A stretch of 64,000 nucleotides of DNA from Tillus elongatus. Taxonomy: Eukaryota > Arthropoda > Insecta > Coleoptera > Cleridae. Shown in pieces: positions 1 to 11,088 of the stretch. A program made the position numbers and the translations under genes. The notes under the pieces were generated by a model. It made no database searches and was not told the origin of the DNA. It saw only the letters and a list, made by a program, of their open reading frames with translations. The stretch spans positions 35,413,766-35,477,765 of the forward strand of contig OZ023267.1 of the NCBI GenBank assembly GCA_964006375.1. The letters are read 5' to 3'. Within the stretch, counting starts at the first letter, position 1. Each line of letters starts with the position of its first letter.

Positions 1-445
1 GCGGTGACTTTTTATAAAATATATTATTATGTTTATTCAGATATATTATCATGAAGTGAATGTTATAGCTATGTAAATTGTAATTGTGAGGCAAATTATT
101 TCTTTTCTTAAATACATAACACATTAGCTTCAGTAAATAAACCTCAACAACTGTCAAAATTTTATTATTTTTTGAAACCTCCTGACAAGGTTCCCGAAAC
201 TCAAGGTTAAAAATTAGACGCATAATGCGTTTTTGATGTAGGAGAACCCTAGCTGCATCCGTCGCTTTACTCCACGACACAATCTTATAATTGATAGCTG
301 AGTGACCAAAAGCAGAGTATACAGTCAACAGGCCATCTAAATTAAGGTAGGGCTTTAAAGTATTTAAAATGTAAAAACATCTATTCAGCCTGGAGCACAC
401 TGCATCAGCATACTGGACAAGGAGTTTTACTAGTTTAGATCGTAC
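1..445 (-). pseudogene. LINE reverse transcriptase C-terminal fragment
   Basis: Reading the minus strand from about 440 down to 1 gives one open frame with no stop. It contains CSRLNRCFYILNTLKPYLN, QKRIMRLIFNLEFREP and NNKILTVVEVYLLKLMCYVF. This is the thumb and C-terminal region found after the reverse transcriptase in jockey/CR1-like non-LTR retrotransposons (pattern: QKR-I-R-I-F then NKILT and YLLK). No start and no catalytic YADD motif are in the window, because the element runs off the left edge or is truncated. It lies in the intron upstream of the first visible turtle exon and is an inserted relic, not part of that gene. Confidence 0.7.
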
Positions 446-882
446 TTTTTTTTAATCAATATACTTTTACGTTTTCGTGGTTGTGGGTATGTTGTTTTAA
501 ATGTCAACAGCTGTAATAATTGACATGGTATTAACTTAATTTCCGTGAGCTCTATATTGCATACGACATTTAAAAGTTCAAGCTTTTGTGTTTGGAAACA
601 CAAATCAGAAGGCTGAAATTACTCTAAAAATCCCTTTCATTTCAATTAATCTTCCTAGCCTACTTGATAAATATTCAGTGTAATACATTTATACAAAGAC
701 CACGAAATTGAGAAAACTTGAAAAGAGTGTTGAATAATCTATACTGGAAGCCATCTCTAACGCCGCGCTAATTATACCTTCAAAAAATTTAATAAATTTA
801 TTTACAATTAATTAATGGTTTACAGTTTTAACTCTTTAGATAGTGCTAGTATACAAACTTTACCATAATTATTTATTTTCAG
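446..882. other. AT-rich intron, nothing recognised
   Basis: Intron sequence up to the 883 acceptor. I see no coding pattern, tRNA-like box or inverted repeat. Confidence 0.5.
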
Positions 883-1112
883 GTACGAATGCAAAGTGGT
901 GTTCCTAAACCGTTCTCCGAACCAACACAAAAATGGTACGTGGTTCCATCTGGACGTGCACGCGCCCCCAAGGTTCGTCCAGACACCAGACGACATCATC
1001 TACGTCAACCTTGGCGATGCAATCATACTCAACTGCCAGGCGGAGGGTACGCCCACACCGGAGATACTCTGGTACAAAGATGCCAGTCCAGTAGATCCTT
1101 CCGCCACCATAG
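883..1112 (+). CDS. tutl: turtle (IgSF9-like) exon: end of Ig1 and start of Ig2
   Basis: First visible exon of a Turtle/IgSF9-type neuronal cell-surface protein. It is bounded by a pyrimidine-rich acceptor (ttattttcag) and a gtatgt donor. It enters in phase 2 (the G completes a TGG Trp codon) and leaves in phase 1. The first residues, YECKVVFLN, are the F-strand Cys motif that ends one Ig domain. PPRFVQTPDDIIYVNLGD starts the next Ig, followed by its B-strand Cys (ILNCQAEG) and C-strand Trp (LWYKD). In known Turtle proteins, five Ig and two FN3 domains precede one membrane helix, and the protein mediates adhesion and guides axons and dendrites. The domains seen here fit if this exon holds the end of Ig1, so the signal peptide and most of Ig1 lie upstream. 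Borderless is a related paralogue; my recognition of exon 3 favours Turtle. Confidence 0.88.
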
Positions 1113-1379
1113 GTATGTGTTTATATACATGTAAATGTATTTTACTCACAGAATTACACAATTCGATTTGGTGTTTAGTGTTTTTATTTTTTTGAAGAAT
1201 TGGTCTTAATTTAGAAGAAAAGGTTTAAAATCACCAATTATTATTTTGATGTCGACTTTGCTTCTTGTCAGACAGCCAAGTTTTAAAATTCTAGGTGGTT
1301 GGTTACTTTGGAAAACATGTTAAAAAACACTAAATTATATAGTCATTTAATTCATCCAGTACTTCTTTTTAAACATCAC

Positions 1380-1577
1380 CACAGTAGACAAACTCTGCGC
1401 CCTAAAGCCTAAGACTTCTTCGCAGGGAGCTTACAGACAAAGGACAGCACCAAGAACTCATCAGAAGCCGATTCACAGTCAAGAAAAACAAACTGTTTGA
1501 ATACGGGGCTCGAACCCGCTACCACATAGTCCAAACTATCTGGGTTACTCGCTCAGCCAACTAGGCTACTCGACTAA
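1380..1577 (-). repeat. tRNA-derived SINE
   Basis: On the minus strand, a perfect A box (TAGCCTAGTTGG, 1557-1568) is followed 40 nt later by a perfect B box (GGTTCGAGCCCC, 1505-1516), the internal RNA polymerase III promoter spacing of a tRNA. The body does not fold into a normal tRNA with a 7-bp acceptor stem and there is an unrelated tail to about 1380, so a SINE or decayed tRNA is the best reading. Confidence 0.62.
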
Positions 1578-2589
1578 CTTAATCTATATGATTTGTATTT
1601 AATCGATGTAAGGTTGTTATTTTAACTGATGTAGAAGTAAAATGGAAACTTAAAAGATTGGTTTTGAAGAACACAACAAAATAGTTACAAAATCGCCATT
1701 ACTGCCTCCTAAGTCACTCCTCATTCTTGTCATTGCATTATCCAATTTTGCGACGCTTATAAAGGCAATTTTAGGATTCTACTGCTCCCGATTATATGTT
1801 AGTGAGCTGCAAATTTAAACCTGCAGCCTTTTGCCTTTATTTTTACCAACGAAAACAAGTAGGAATTACATAAGTAGGATCGTTTGTCTTTTAATTTGCT
1901 TACAGTGGTCTTGTAATAAGCTACTACAATATCTACCACTTCCTGTTTTTCTTCTAGGCACGCAGTAATTACAAATCAGGTTTCACTTGTCAAAAAGTAA
2001 AGTGCATCACTTTTCCAGAACTTTTTTTGATATAGCGGACCATGCTACTCTTGTACCTGGACGCCTAAGGAATTATTCAGATTAGTTTTATTTGGAAGGC
2101 ATTATTCTGTAAGCGTAGTTAAATATTATTCAACAAAATTTCGTTTATCTTCTTGAGTTCTTCGGGGTTTCAGTTTGGGGACTCTCGTTTAACATTAAAA
2201 ATTATATAAATTCTCTTTCCTACTGTGGCCTTATATGTTTTAATATTTCAATTCTGAAACGTAATTATAAAACCAGTATTTATCATATATTGCAATATTT
2301 ACAACTAGACTCCCGTTAAAACTTCTTTTAACTACCGACATTGTGCAATTTATTTGGTGTTTTCTTTTTTGTTGGCACTTTTTGAATCTATTGTGCCACT
2401 ACCTGTTAAAACTTTATCAAATGCTCTAGCATTTCTAAGCTGGAAATATTGCTTTTACACGTTCTACGCCACCTCGCCCTGTTCCTTCAGATTACTCCAG
2501 GATACTTTTAAGCTTTTGATCAAAAGTGCGTCTCTAATTTGGTCGACTGTTTGCTCCTCAAATTACGCTGCGTGATTCAATCTAGTGTC
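1578..2589. other. intron, nothing recognised
   Basis: AT-rich sequence with only short open frames; no domain or repeat structure seen by eye. Confidence 0.4.
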
Positions 2590-3545
2590 CGGTGGTTTTT
2601 ATAGGATATTTTAAAACTCTCTCTATTTTCTTTACGTGAGATCATCTGCTGGCCTTCTTAGGATGCATCGAGGTAAAAAGGTAAAGGTAAGATGCTTACT
2701 GGCAATTAAACCATTGATGACCCTTTTTGCTCATCTAAACTAACCTACCCTCCACAGTGAACTCGATCTCAACGACGACAGTGATTTGAAAAATCATCCG
2801 CCGCCGGTGAGTTTCGAACCGTCGAGCCCAGAGTCTGTATTGGAAAGTCATCGACTTTCCCGCACGGCCACGGAGATGTATCGAAGACATCCACATGGTT
2901 ATCTTTGCATTGAATGTTCTAGAGTTCTTAGAAGCTGTCATAGCCATCCCCATTTTTTTACCGGGTTTTCTGAACGTCTCGAGATAACTCACAGCCATCT
3001 CCATTTCTTTTACGTAAAACCATCCAGACGTCTTCTTAGGATATGTTAAAATCATCCCTATTTAAGTTGCGCGGGGTCTTCTAGAGGTCCATCGCATTTT
3101 GTTTGCGTGAAGTCTTCTGCAGCTTTTCTGGGCATGTATCACAGCCATCTGCATTTCCTGACAATGTGCCACAGACATCACCATTTCTTTTACATGAGGT
3201 TATCGAGGAGTTTTTTAGGATGTATCATAGCCCGTCCTATTTTATTTGCGTATGGGGTTTCGGTACTGATTCTTAGAATATTCCCTATTTTCTTGAAGTT
3301 TGATCTTCTGGAGGTCTTTTTGGAATGTATTGCAGCCATCGCCCTTCTTTTTGCTTTAAGTCATTTGGAGTATTTCTTATGATGTGTCAGTCATCTTTAT
3401 TTTCTTGACATGAGGTTTTCTAAATGGCTTCTTAGAATAGGTCAAAGTCGTTCCATCTTCTTTGCGTTGGACATTTGGTAGGTTTTTTCTTATAATGTGT
3501 TATGGTCATCCCCATTTTCTTTATATTAGGTCATCCGCAAATGTT
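2590..3545 (+). repeat. degenerate minisatellite, unit about 57 bp
   Basis: A motif of the type cttcttaggatgtatcacag, then ccatc-ccatttctttacgt and gaggtcatct, recurs about every 57 bp: the aggatgtatca-like core is visible near 2661, 3042, 3133, 3216, 3273, 3324, 3379, 3437 and 3494. Copies are diverged and carry small indels. The array is interrupted by a tRNA-like insert at about 2690-2880. Open frames across it (for example 2786-3049 and 3107-3382) come from the repeat, not from a gene. Confidence 0.7.
2690..2880 (-). repeat. tRNA-like SINE inside the minisatellite
   Basis: Minus-strand A-box-like GTGGCCGTGCGGG (near 2858-2872) is followed by CTCTGGGCTCGACGGTTCGA and the B box GGTTCGAAAC (2811-2820). 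The order and spacing match a tRNA with a long variable arm (Leu/Ser type). The sequence breaks the 57-bp minisatellite, which resumes after about 2890, so it is a later insertion or a tRNA pseudogene. Confidence 0.5.
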
Positions 3546-4125
3546 TACGTTCAACTTTAACCTTATAATAAATGGTTCGGGATCAAGATTTCTTGTATTA
3601 TATTGATTCCGCAGAAATTGTAAAAGGGATTCTGTGTAAGCACGTATTTATAAAGACTTGTAATTGTTGTTTTAGTTCTTGTGTGGATACGCACTATTTC
3701 AAACTAATACAAGAAAACTTACGTAACATTGTGTCCATTCCTACTATCAAAGTAATCTGTAATTTTTCTGCTAGATCTTCTGTTTGTGATGTATTCGATA
3801 AATCTGTATTGGGGATTTGTTGGCGTTCATCTGATGAGTACCGATACAATACAGCGGTTGTAGACCGATGAACGCACTGTTTACTTTAAGCACTATTTTG
3901 TGACGTTTGTTTGTCATTCCGCTTTGACTAATCGGCAGCAGTTGAGTTTCAGCAGAAACTCAGCGGGACTCGTGACGTATACGTTGAGACAACTATTTGC
4001 CTGCCGGCAGCTGTTGGCGCCTGGTGAACTCGGCCAATAACGTTTAATTCTAAGCAAGTTAGAAGAATATATAATATCAGCTTTTTCTAACTAATAGTTT
4101 GGCGTGATAATAGATCAGCTAAAAT
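3546..4125. other. intron, nothing recognised
   Basis: The open frame 3572-3871 has no recognisable motif and ordinary intron composition, so I do not call it a gene. Confidence 0.4.
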
Positions 4126-4174
4126 TACGTACATGTATACCAAATATACTTTTTAATGAGTTTCTATATAAGCG

Positions 4175-4400
4175 CTCTTGAAGAATCCAAATCACCACAA
4201 CACATTTTTTAAAACCTGACTATCGTTTCACTAACCAAGTTAGCATAAAGATAATATAATTATTTATCTCTGATGACGCTAACTTGGTTAGTGAGACGAT
4301 CGTCAGGTTTTTTTAGTGTGTTGTGGTGATTTGGGTTCTCCAAGTGTGCTTATTAGTGCTCATCATAGATTCCAATCTTCACTTAGTTTCTATATTATTT
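4175..4400. repeat. foldback repeat, hammerhead-like family 2, copy 1
   Basis: Two inverted arms (about 4186-4244 and 4274-4345) pair along aaatcaccacaacaca and its complement and share the CCTGAC-GATCG-TTTCACTAAC block. The right arm carries a hammerhead-like core on the plus strand at 4267-4306: CTGATGA, a stem (CGCTAAC/GTTAGTG), then GAGAC where the left arm has GAAAC, the palindromic ACGATCGT and GTC-AGG. The 3' flank (about 4335-4390) is shared with copies at 38.5 and 58.0 kb. Confidence 0.6.
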
Positions 4401-4879
4401 AAAAGAAGATTGCCACACCCTTCAAGCTTTTATAGCTCTTTTATACCGATGACAAACTCTCGCTACAGCGTCACAATCTCACAACAGTCATTGGTATAAG
4501 TAACATTACCTAGAAATTAGGTGGTCGCCAGCTTTTAAACAGTGGAGACGGGCGGGGTGTTCCTGAGCAAATGTTATACAGGGCGCCACTTGATTGTTAG
4601 ACCTACCCCCGGTAAGGTGGAGTGAAACATGGGCAAAAATTTTTTTTTTGAAATTGGTGAACCCTATATCGGGAAAAGTGGCATAATGTACTGCATATTT
4701 ACCTTGCAAAAGCTGAAGTTTCTAGGGCAATATTTTCCGGTGCCCCTAGACACTCAAAGTTTCAGATATTAACGTAATTTCATACATTTCTAAACTTGCA
4801 GCTCTTTGCTTGTTTTTTGGTAAAACACCACATGTCACCACAAGGAGGTGGCTGCAAGTCGAGCTCCGCCCGCCCACCC

Positions 4880-6312
4880 ATTTCCTCAAGTTTTAAATTC
4901 ATAGGTAGGCCTTGAAATAATCACTCTTACTCTCAAATTTAGGTCATATTTGACGCCCATAAATACGATTTCTAATAAAACCATCTCGTGCATCAGAACC
5001 ACACACTGCTAACGACGCTTCCGTTACAAGTTTAACGCAACGTTCGACAGCTTGGGTGTGACATGGTAGTTTAAAAATATCGATTTCCTCAGGGATTTCA
5101 GCAATCATTTCCCTCAGATCTTCTGTAGAAAATTTTCGTGTAATTGGAGGCTCTGTTACAGCTACTGCTTGCCAATGTATTAGTAGTGTAATCTGTAGCT
5201 TCGAAATTAATATTAGGTGCTTTATATTTTCTTATATTAGCTTGAGGGTGGTTTGTTCTACATTTTAAAATACGTCGCAAGCCTAGTTACCTAATGTACA
5301 AACGTTCGTCTTTAAGCATACATAAAATGATGTTTTCTGGGTGTGCGAAATAGCCGCTGACCTGAATAATTTTGTCAAGGATCTGCCTTAAACGTGGGGG
5401 TGGGTATCGAGATCTCTGAATTAAATTAAATAAATACAGAAAACCGTACTTCATTCTGGTTTTAGCTTAATAGAAAACCAGATTGTTACATACACTTTTA
5501 ATATATAGGTTGTTAAAATTTTCAATTCTTAAGATGGATTTATAGTTCCAATGTATAAGCGCAGAATCATGTTGGGAGTTGTCAGCCATCTTGAATGTGC
5601 CAACTTTCCAGGTTGCTTCTGAGCTAAACCTTCTGAAATAACGCCATTTGATATTGCAACACTTATCTCTAAAAGATATTTCTGGTCAGTGCTTAAAATG
5701 TTCGGATCTACTTCTATAACTACTACGTTAATCTTTTTAAATGAAACAATTGATAGTTATTCACAAGATTGCAACTGCTTGCCATTTACTCCAATATATC
5801 CAGTTGGGCCAGTTGTTTCTCCATCCAAGTGTTTAATTAGGTGGCGAAATGGTAATTCATTACCTCTTTCCCTGGAGGGTACTTTTATTTTGCACTTGCA
5901 TAACAAAAAATCAACACATTTACAGGTTGAAATGTCAAAAAGCCTACCTTTTGCAGTTTGTCTAAACTCTGCTATTTTGGTTAAGAGCACTTCACTATTT
6001 CTTCACTTTATAGGTTTTTTTATCTTTCGGACTTTCTCATGATAACTTCTGATTAAATGTATGATGTGTTGATCCGAAATGATTGGTATGGAGGATTTCG
6101 CTCATATTACTTTAATTTTAGCAAGTAAAATTGTTGATATATGTGTCAATGTAGGCTCTGCTTTATTTTGCGAAGAATCCAATGAGGACTGCCGTATAAA
6201 TAGATAGTTTTTCATAACGTCCGCGTATGTCGGTAGCACATTGTTTTTAAATTTGGACGGAGCTCCACACACAATACACTTAACGTCTTTCCTCGTTTTA
6301 GGTATGTTATTA
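4880..6312 (-). pseudogene. decayed multicopy transposase-like gene
   Basis: Minus-strand coding remnants survive in several frames. At 5116-4960 the frame reads LREMIAEIPEEIDIFKLPCH, TQAVERCVKLVTEASLAVCG, then SDARDGFIRNRIYGRQ and a stop. Just upstream, in a shifted frame, is WQAVAVTEPPITRKFSTED. At 5990-5757 is LLTKIAEFRQTAKGRLFDIS and TCKCVDFLLCKC, a Cys-rich piece. I recognise this combination (a CKC motif early and CHTQAVERCVKLV late) from high-copy uncharacterised insect open frames that behave like mobile-element proteins, but I cannot name a domain. Several frameshifts and stops make it non-functional. The hammerhead-bearing insertion at 6326-6965 landed at its 5' side. Confidence 0.6.
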
Positions 6313-6528
6313 CCACTTCCACAACACTAAGTGAGTGGTGAACGTGTCGCCACCTAGTTCGGAACCAAGTACTATGTTGTCACGCCCGCTCCAAATAACA
6401 CAGAGTGTTAAAAATAGAGACAGTATACAACTAACTAACAATTTAAAAAATTGTTAGCCCTGGCCCATTTCTACCCCAATATAGGGACAAAGTATGTAAG
6501 ACTAGATGCATTCTCGCAACAATTAGAA

Positions 6529-6569
6529 CCGTAGACCGGTTTCGCTCTCATTAGAGCTCTTCAGTACGG
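6529..6569 (-). ncRNA. hammerhead ribozyme, minus strand
   Basis: Exact inverted copy of the plus-strand hammerhead at 6890-6930, with identical core, stem I, stem II and stem III. Cleavage would fall after the GTC whose complement is 6534-6536. Confidence 0.88.
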
Positions 6570-6889
6570 CATACTAATTGTAGCAAAAATGCACCAAAAA
6601 TAACAAGGTTATCGTATAGCCAGTCTTAAAACACTAAGTGAGTGGTGAACGTGTCGCCACCTAGTTCCTATATTGGGGTAGAAATGGGCCAGAGCTAACA
6701 ATTTTTTAAATTGTTAGTTAGTTGTATACTGTCTCTATTTTTAACACTCTGTGTTATTTGGAGCGGGCGTGACAACATAGTACTTGGTTCCGAACTAGGT
6801 GGCGACACGTTCACCACTCACTTAGTGTTTTAAGACTGGCTATACTATGGCCGTGTTATTTTTGGTGCATTTTTGCTACAATTAGTATG

Positions 6890-6930
6890 CCGTACTGAAG
6901 AGCTCTAATGAGAGCGAAACCGGTCTACGG
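6890..6930 (+). ncRNA. hammerhead ribozyme, plus strand
   Basis: A complete type I-like hammerhead: stem I CCGTA (6890-6894) with TACGG (6926-6930); core CTGAAGA (CUGANGA); stem II GCTCT/AGAGC closed by the loop AATG; core GAA; a very short palindromic stem III ACCGGT; and the expected cleavage site after GTC at 6925. All conserved core positions are present. The two-base stem III loop cannot close in a monomer, so by analogy with known short-stem III hammerheads it would work best as a dimer or tandem transcript. Confidence 0.88.
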
Positions 6931-6976
6931 TTCTAATTGTTGCGAGAATGCATGTACTCTTACATACTTCCACAAC

Positions 6977-8310
6977 GTAAAAAATATTATTTTTGATATC
7001 GTCAAACAACTGATAGTAATGAAACTAACAAAACACACACGAACAAGCTAAAACCTGTCGTAGAACTGACCAAATGATGCCTAGACGAGCCTTTCATGAG
7101 TGCGCCCGAGAGCGCCGACTTTAAAGTGGTGGGGGCACCGGTAAACAACAAGTGATCGCCTTCAAATTTTAAAGAGGTTATTAACCCGTTACTACGCCAC
7201 TTTTCCGCATACAGGAGTTTAAAATTTTAAAAGTTGATATTTTCGCTCCAGCCTAACCCCCGGGTATTCCGATAAGTTGTTAATTAAAAATAGTTACCTT
7301 AACTCAACAATGATCCAACTTGAACCAAGAATACATTGGATCACTCTATACCTATTAAGCACTGCAAGAGAAACACATATACAGAGGAATTCTTGTGCGT
7401 CAATGGCCACACAATTGTAAGCCGCCTATATCAATGAGCAAATTCACGAATTAAACAACTCGGCAAGTTTCAGGAGTAAGACTATCTTCAAATAAACCCA
7501 ATAGACTGTTTACCACAGGATAAAGTATCATTTTATTATTAAAAGAACATTCAAACACTGCAAGTTAAAATATACATGCAATAATCAATGTCATGACCTG
7601 AAAAGCATTAAAAAAAATCTCTACATCAGCTCAATGAATCTAGCTCTCTAAACTTTCAAATAGTTATTATCAATCGTCTAGTGGTTCAGTAGCCTATGAT
7701 CTCACTAGTTATATCAACAATTAATGGTTACCAGACGTGCGCACGCTTATCTCACATATCTAATATCCATATACTCAGAGTAAGTAGCCAAGAACTTAAA
7801 ATAATACCAAAGTGTTATTCTGAGTCAATAAAATAACTAAAAGTTCAGTTTTATAGTGATCAGATCTCACAGAGTATCACAGCTCCCTCAAATGCAAAGT
7901 AATTATAGGAATGTGAAGGATTCATCAACCTACTCGAGAGCTTCATCTGTTTCTTTGCAATAAAAATTTTTAATTTACAGAAATGAAAGTAGTGAATAAA
8001 ATTTATATATCAGTTAAAGGTGTTAAGCATTCAATTTATCAAAAATCTCTTTATATGACTTTTATCTGCTAGAACTTATCTGAACGAATATGACTCCCTG
8101 TCTGAGCTTCCTCAACTTCCTCATTAAATTTTGGATACCGTTTGGGACACCTATATAGTCTGTAAACCTGCTACTACGGTTAATTACAACAACGAAAGTG
8201 CACTGCCACTACGAAATTTAGCTGCCACCATACGACTTCAAATGCTTAAAAATGACTTTAACCATATATTGAACCAACTGATTCTAACAAGCCAGTACAA
8301 GGGCACCCAT
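6977..8310. other. intron, nothing recognised
   Basis: The first part may continue the host of the hammerhead insertion. The short open frame 8131-8313 has no motif I recognise and ends at the next repeat. Confidence 0.4.
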
Positions 8311-9926
8311 TAGATTAGATTTTATTGTGAGTGGGCTATTTGAGTCCCTCCACCGCGACCTTAGGTCTATTGTGGCTTACGTTATTTAGATTTCACCCAT
8401 CAATTCCAGCTCTCTGAGAGAGTCGATCTTTTCTTGAGGGTCAGAGTTTGTTTGGCAGGTGTACTGCCATCTGAGTAAAGTTGCTTGCCCGTTTCGAAGC
8501 TCAAAGAGAGATAACCTCTCTCCGAGTTCGTCTGGACCCGACATCCCTCAGTGTTTGCCTCGAGGCGGTATCATGAAGTCCCGCTTTCGAGCAGCATCTA
8601 ATCTCCAGTTGTAATATACCCCTAGAGATCTCAGCTCCCCTCAGGCTCTTCCAAACCTGACACCTAACAGTGTTAGGACTCAAGGCAACATCCCATCGAG
8701 TCCCGCTCCCGAGCATCACCTCAGCGAGGCCGTCCGTCCGTTTCGTAGCACACAGTATGGGCTCTAAACTCCGGGTGTTTACCACTCATCAGAGATAAGA
8801 TCCACCCGTGACGTCTGGACACACGACACACGCCAGGGCTCAATCCAGGGCGGTATCATATGGAACCCCGCTCCTGAGTAACAACCAAGCGAGGCCAATT
8901 GTCAGTCTCTGAGGCCACAGTGGAGGCGCCAAACTCCGGGTGCATATCACTCCCCAGAGATGTCTGCCTCCCCCCAGCTTCACCTGCACCAGACCCCCGC
9001 CAGTCTTTCATTGACTCGAGGTGGTATCATGAAGTCCCGCCCTCGAGCAGCATCCAGGCAGGGTCGTTAGCCTGTATCGATGCTCACAGAGTAGGCCCAA
9101 GTTTCCAGGTGTAATCCACCCCTAGAGACCCCAGCCAGCTCCGGGTTCGTCCAGGTCCAACACCTGCCAGCGTTAGCTTCAATTTCACCCAACAAATCTA
9201 GCTTCCGACAGGAGACGACACCTGCGAGGTGAAACTTTGTTTGACAGATGTACTGCCATCTGAGCAAAGTCGCTTGCCCGTCTCAAAGCTCAAAGAGAGA
9301 TAACCTCTCTCCGAGTTCGTCTGGACCAGACATCCGTCAGTGTTTGACTCGGTGCAGTATCATGAAGTCCTGCATCCGAGCAGCATGCAAGTGAGGTCGT
9401 TTGTCCGTTTCGAAGCTCACAGAAGAGGCCTCAACCCTTAGTTTTATTCCACCCCTAAAGATCTCAGCTCTCTTCCAGGTTCGTCTAGACCCGACACCCA
9501 CCAGTGCTAGACTCAAGGCGAGATCCTATCGAGCCCCGCTCCCGAGCATCGCACAAGCGAGGCCGTCCGTCCGTTCCGAAGCACACAGTAGGGGCCCCAA
9601 ACTCCGGGTGTTTACCACTCGTCAGAGTTGTCAACCCCCTCCGGGTCGTCTAGACGCACGACACCCGCCAGCACTCAACCCAAGGCGACACCCTTTCGGA
9701 ACCCCGCTACCGGGTAACAACCAAGCGCGGGCAACCATCCATTTCTAAGCCCAGAGTGGAGGCCTCAAAATCCGGGTGTACATCACTCACCAGAGATATC
9801 CGCCTCCCTCCAGACCCACATGGACAAGACCCCCGCCAGTGTTTGATTCCAATTAGTCGCCTTTCACGACAGGCAGTAGTTACCTTGGGCCTATTCTTTT
9901 AGTTAGTCCCCGGACCCACAGGGGAC
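8311..9926. mobile_element. GC-rich element of 166-bp subrepeats, copy 1
   Basis: Starts tagattagattttattgtg and ends ccacaggggac; a short direct repeat acccat (8305-8310 and 9927-9932) flanks it. Internally a block of the type cgaggcggtatcatgaagtc recurs at 8561, 8681, 8846, 9017, about 9178, 9349, 9514 and 9681, that is about every 166 bp apart from a shortened first unit. Units end with variants of ctccgggtcgtctggac and acacccgccag. It is much richer in GC than the surroundings and has no long coding frame; open frames here reflect repeat periodicity. No terminal inverted repeats are seen. Confidence 0.78.
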
Positions 9927-11088
9927 ACCCATATACCAATAAAATAACCTCATTTATTTCCATCCACTACCAGGATGTGTTCTGCCCAACACTTAATTTA
10001 CAACCGGCACTGGGACCCTCCTATCTGAGGGCAACTCAATTACTTCCAGGTTGAAATATGTAATTAATTCCCACGATGACCAGTGTGCCATCTTTGTCTC
10101 CGGTTTCGCAATTTCTCAACTACTGCTTCAAAAACGTGGTATACTAATATGGCGTATTGAGTCCCCTCCTCGTGGGTATTGTTGTGCCTTCATTCACGTC
10201 TCCCGGACACACACAATTATAGATTAAGTGCGGACAAATTCCCGACTGCCGGGGTATATGCAACCTGTCTATCCATCCAGTGTCCGGCACTTAACTTACG
10301 CCAAATCTGCGGTACAACCACCTGCTCGACACTGCTTTCAACCAGCACTCCCCTTTCCTTCCAAGTTACTTCCGTTGCCGCGATACATTTTTCGAAACTC
10401 GCCGTGGGCCTGCGCTAGTGACATCTCAGTCTCTCTGTTTCACCTAGTCTTCCCACATCTATCTGACACTGTCCCTCGCTCCGTGATAGTTTCGGTGCAT
10501 GACACCAGCTGTCGCCATCCAACCACGTCTTACCGTATAGATTCCAACTACATGCGGCTATATACAGTCTGTCTCATAAAAGCAAATAGGTAACAAGTGA
10601 ATAATTCAACAAACCAATTCGGAAACCATGTTAAGCAAGCATAAATGAAGCCATAAAAAATCATTAAAGTGAGAAAGGCTGGTTTAAGTTGATGAAAATT
10701 ATAGTAAATATACGAAAAGTTATAGCTAACGATTTTATACCGTTACAAGATCATTTATGTACTTAATGTGTATACTGAAGCACTTTCTGTAGATTCACAC
10801 CATGCTTTCTCTCTATTTTGCACATCATACCAGCGCACTTATTACTTTCAAACATGTTTCAGGCTTGAAATTTGAAAACTTTTAGAGGCTTATTTAGGCA
10901 GCAATGCAGTTTCACAATTCCATTCAAATTGTTACATAATAAACAAATTTTGAGCTTGACACATATTCTTTTTATTTTATAACATCGACTATTGATTTTG
11001 TAGCCATTAAAAATTAACACTGTTAGATGACGATCAATTGCAGGCTCTACATAATTGGTTATTATGATTTCGATATTATACACTGTTG
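9927..11088. other. intron; moderately GC-rich stretch 9950-10560
   Basis: 9950-10560 is richer in GC than the intron average and includes an open frame (10228-10593) without any motif I recognise. It could be part of an older repeat into which the 166-bp element inserted. The remainder is plain AT-rich sequence. Confidence 0.35.

Larger units (their letters stand above)
6326..6965. mobile_element. inverted, permuted hammerhead-ribozyme retroelement (retrozyme/Penelope-like)
   Basis: A 640-bp insertion flanked by an 11-bp direct repeat, acttccacaac, at 6315-6325 and 6966-6976, the target-site duplication. Inside are two inverted arms. The right arm (6667-6965) is one unit of about 300 bp running from cctatattggggtag to the end. 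The left arm, read on the minus strand, starts in the middle of that unit (gaactaggtgg), passes its end, then continues from cctatattgggg. It is thus a circular permutation of the same unit. Each arm has one full hammerhead ribozyme. No protein is encoded. Known retrozymes and Penelope-like elements carry such ribozymes; copying by another element's reverse transcriptase is inferred. Confidence 0.8.

Noticed and set aside
1500..1577. A working tRNA gene
   Set aside because: A and B boxes are good but acceptor and anticodon stems do not pair, and a SINE-like tail follows.
2786..3382. Open frames rich in His and Phe
   Set aside because: Periodicity of the 57-bp minisatellite explains them.
5689..6042. 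Plus-strand open frame of 117 codons
   Set aside because: Opposite strand of the decayed Cys-rich minus-strand gene, which has recognisable motifs.
8561..9700. CRISPR-like array because of regular ~166-bp spacing
   Set aside because: Eukaryotic context, units are diverged throughout and there are no spacers or cas genes.
8501..9748. Several open frames of 66-115 codons in both strands
   Set aside because: GC-rich 166-bp subrepeats with few stop codons; frames recur with the repeat and show no domain.
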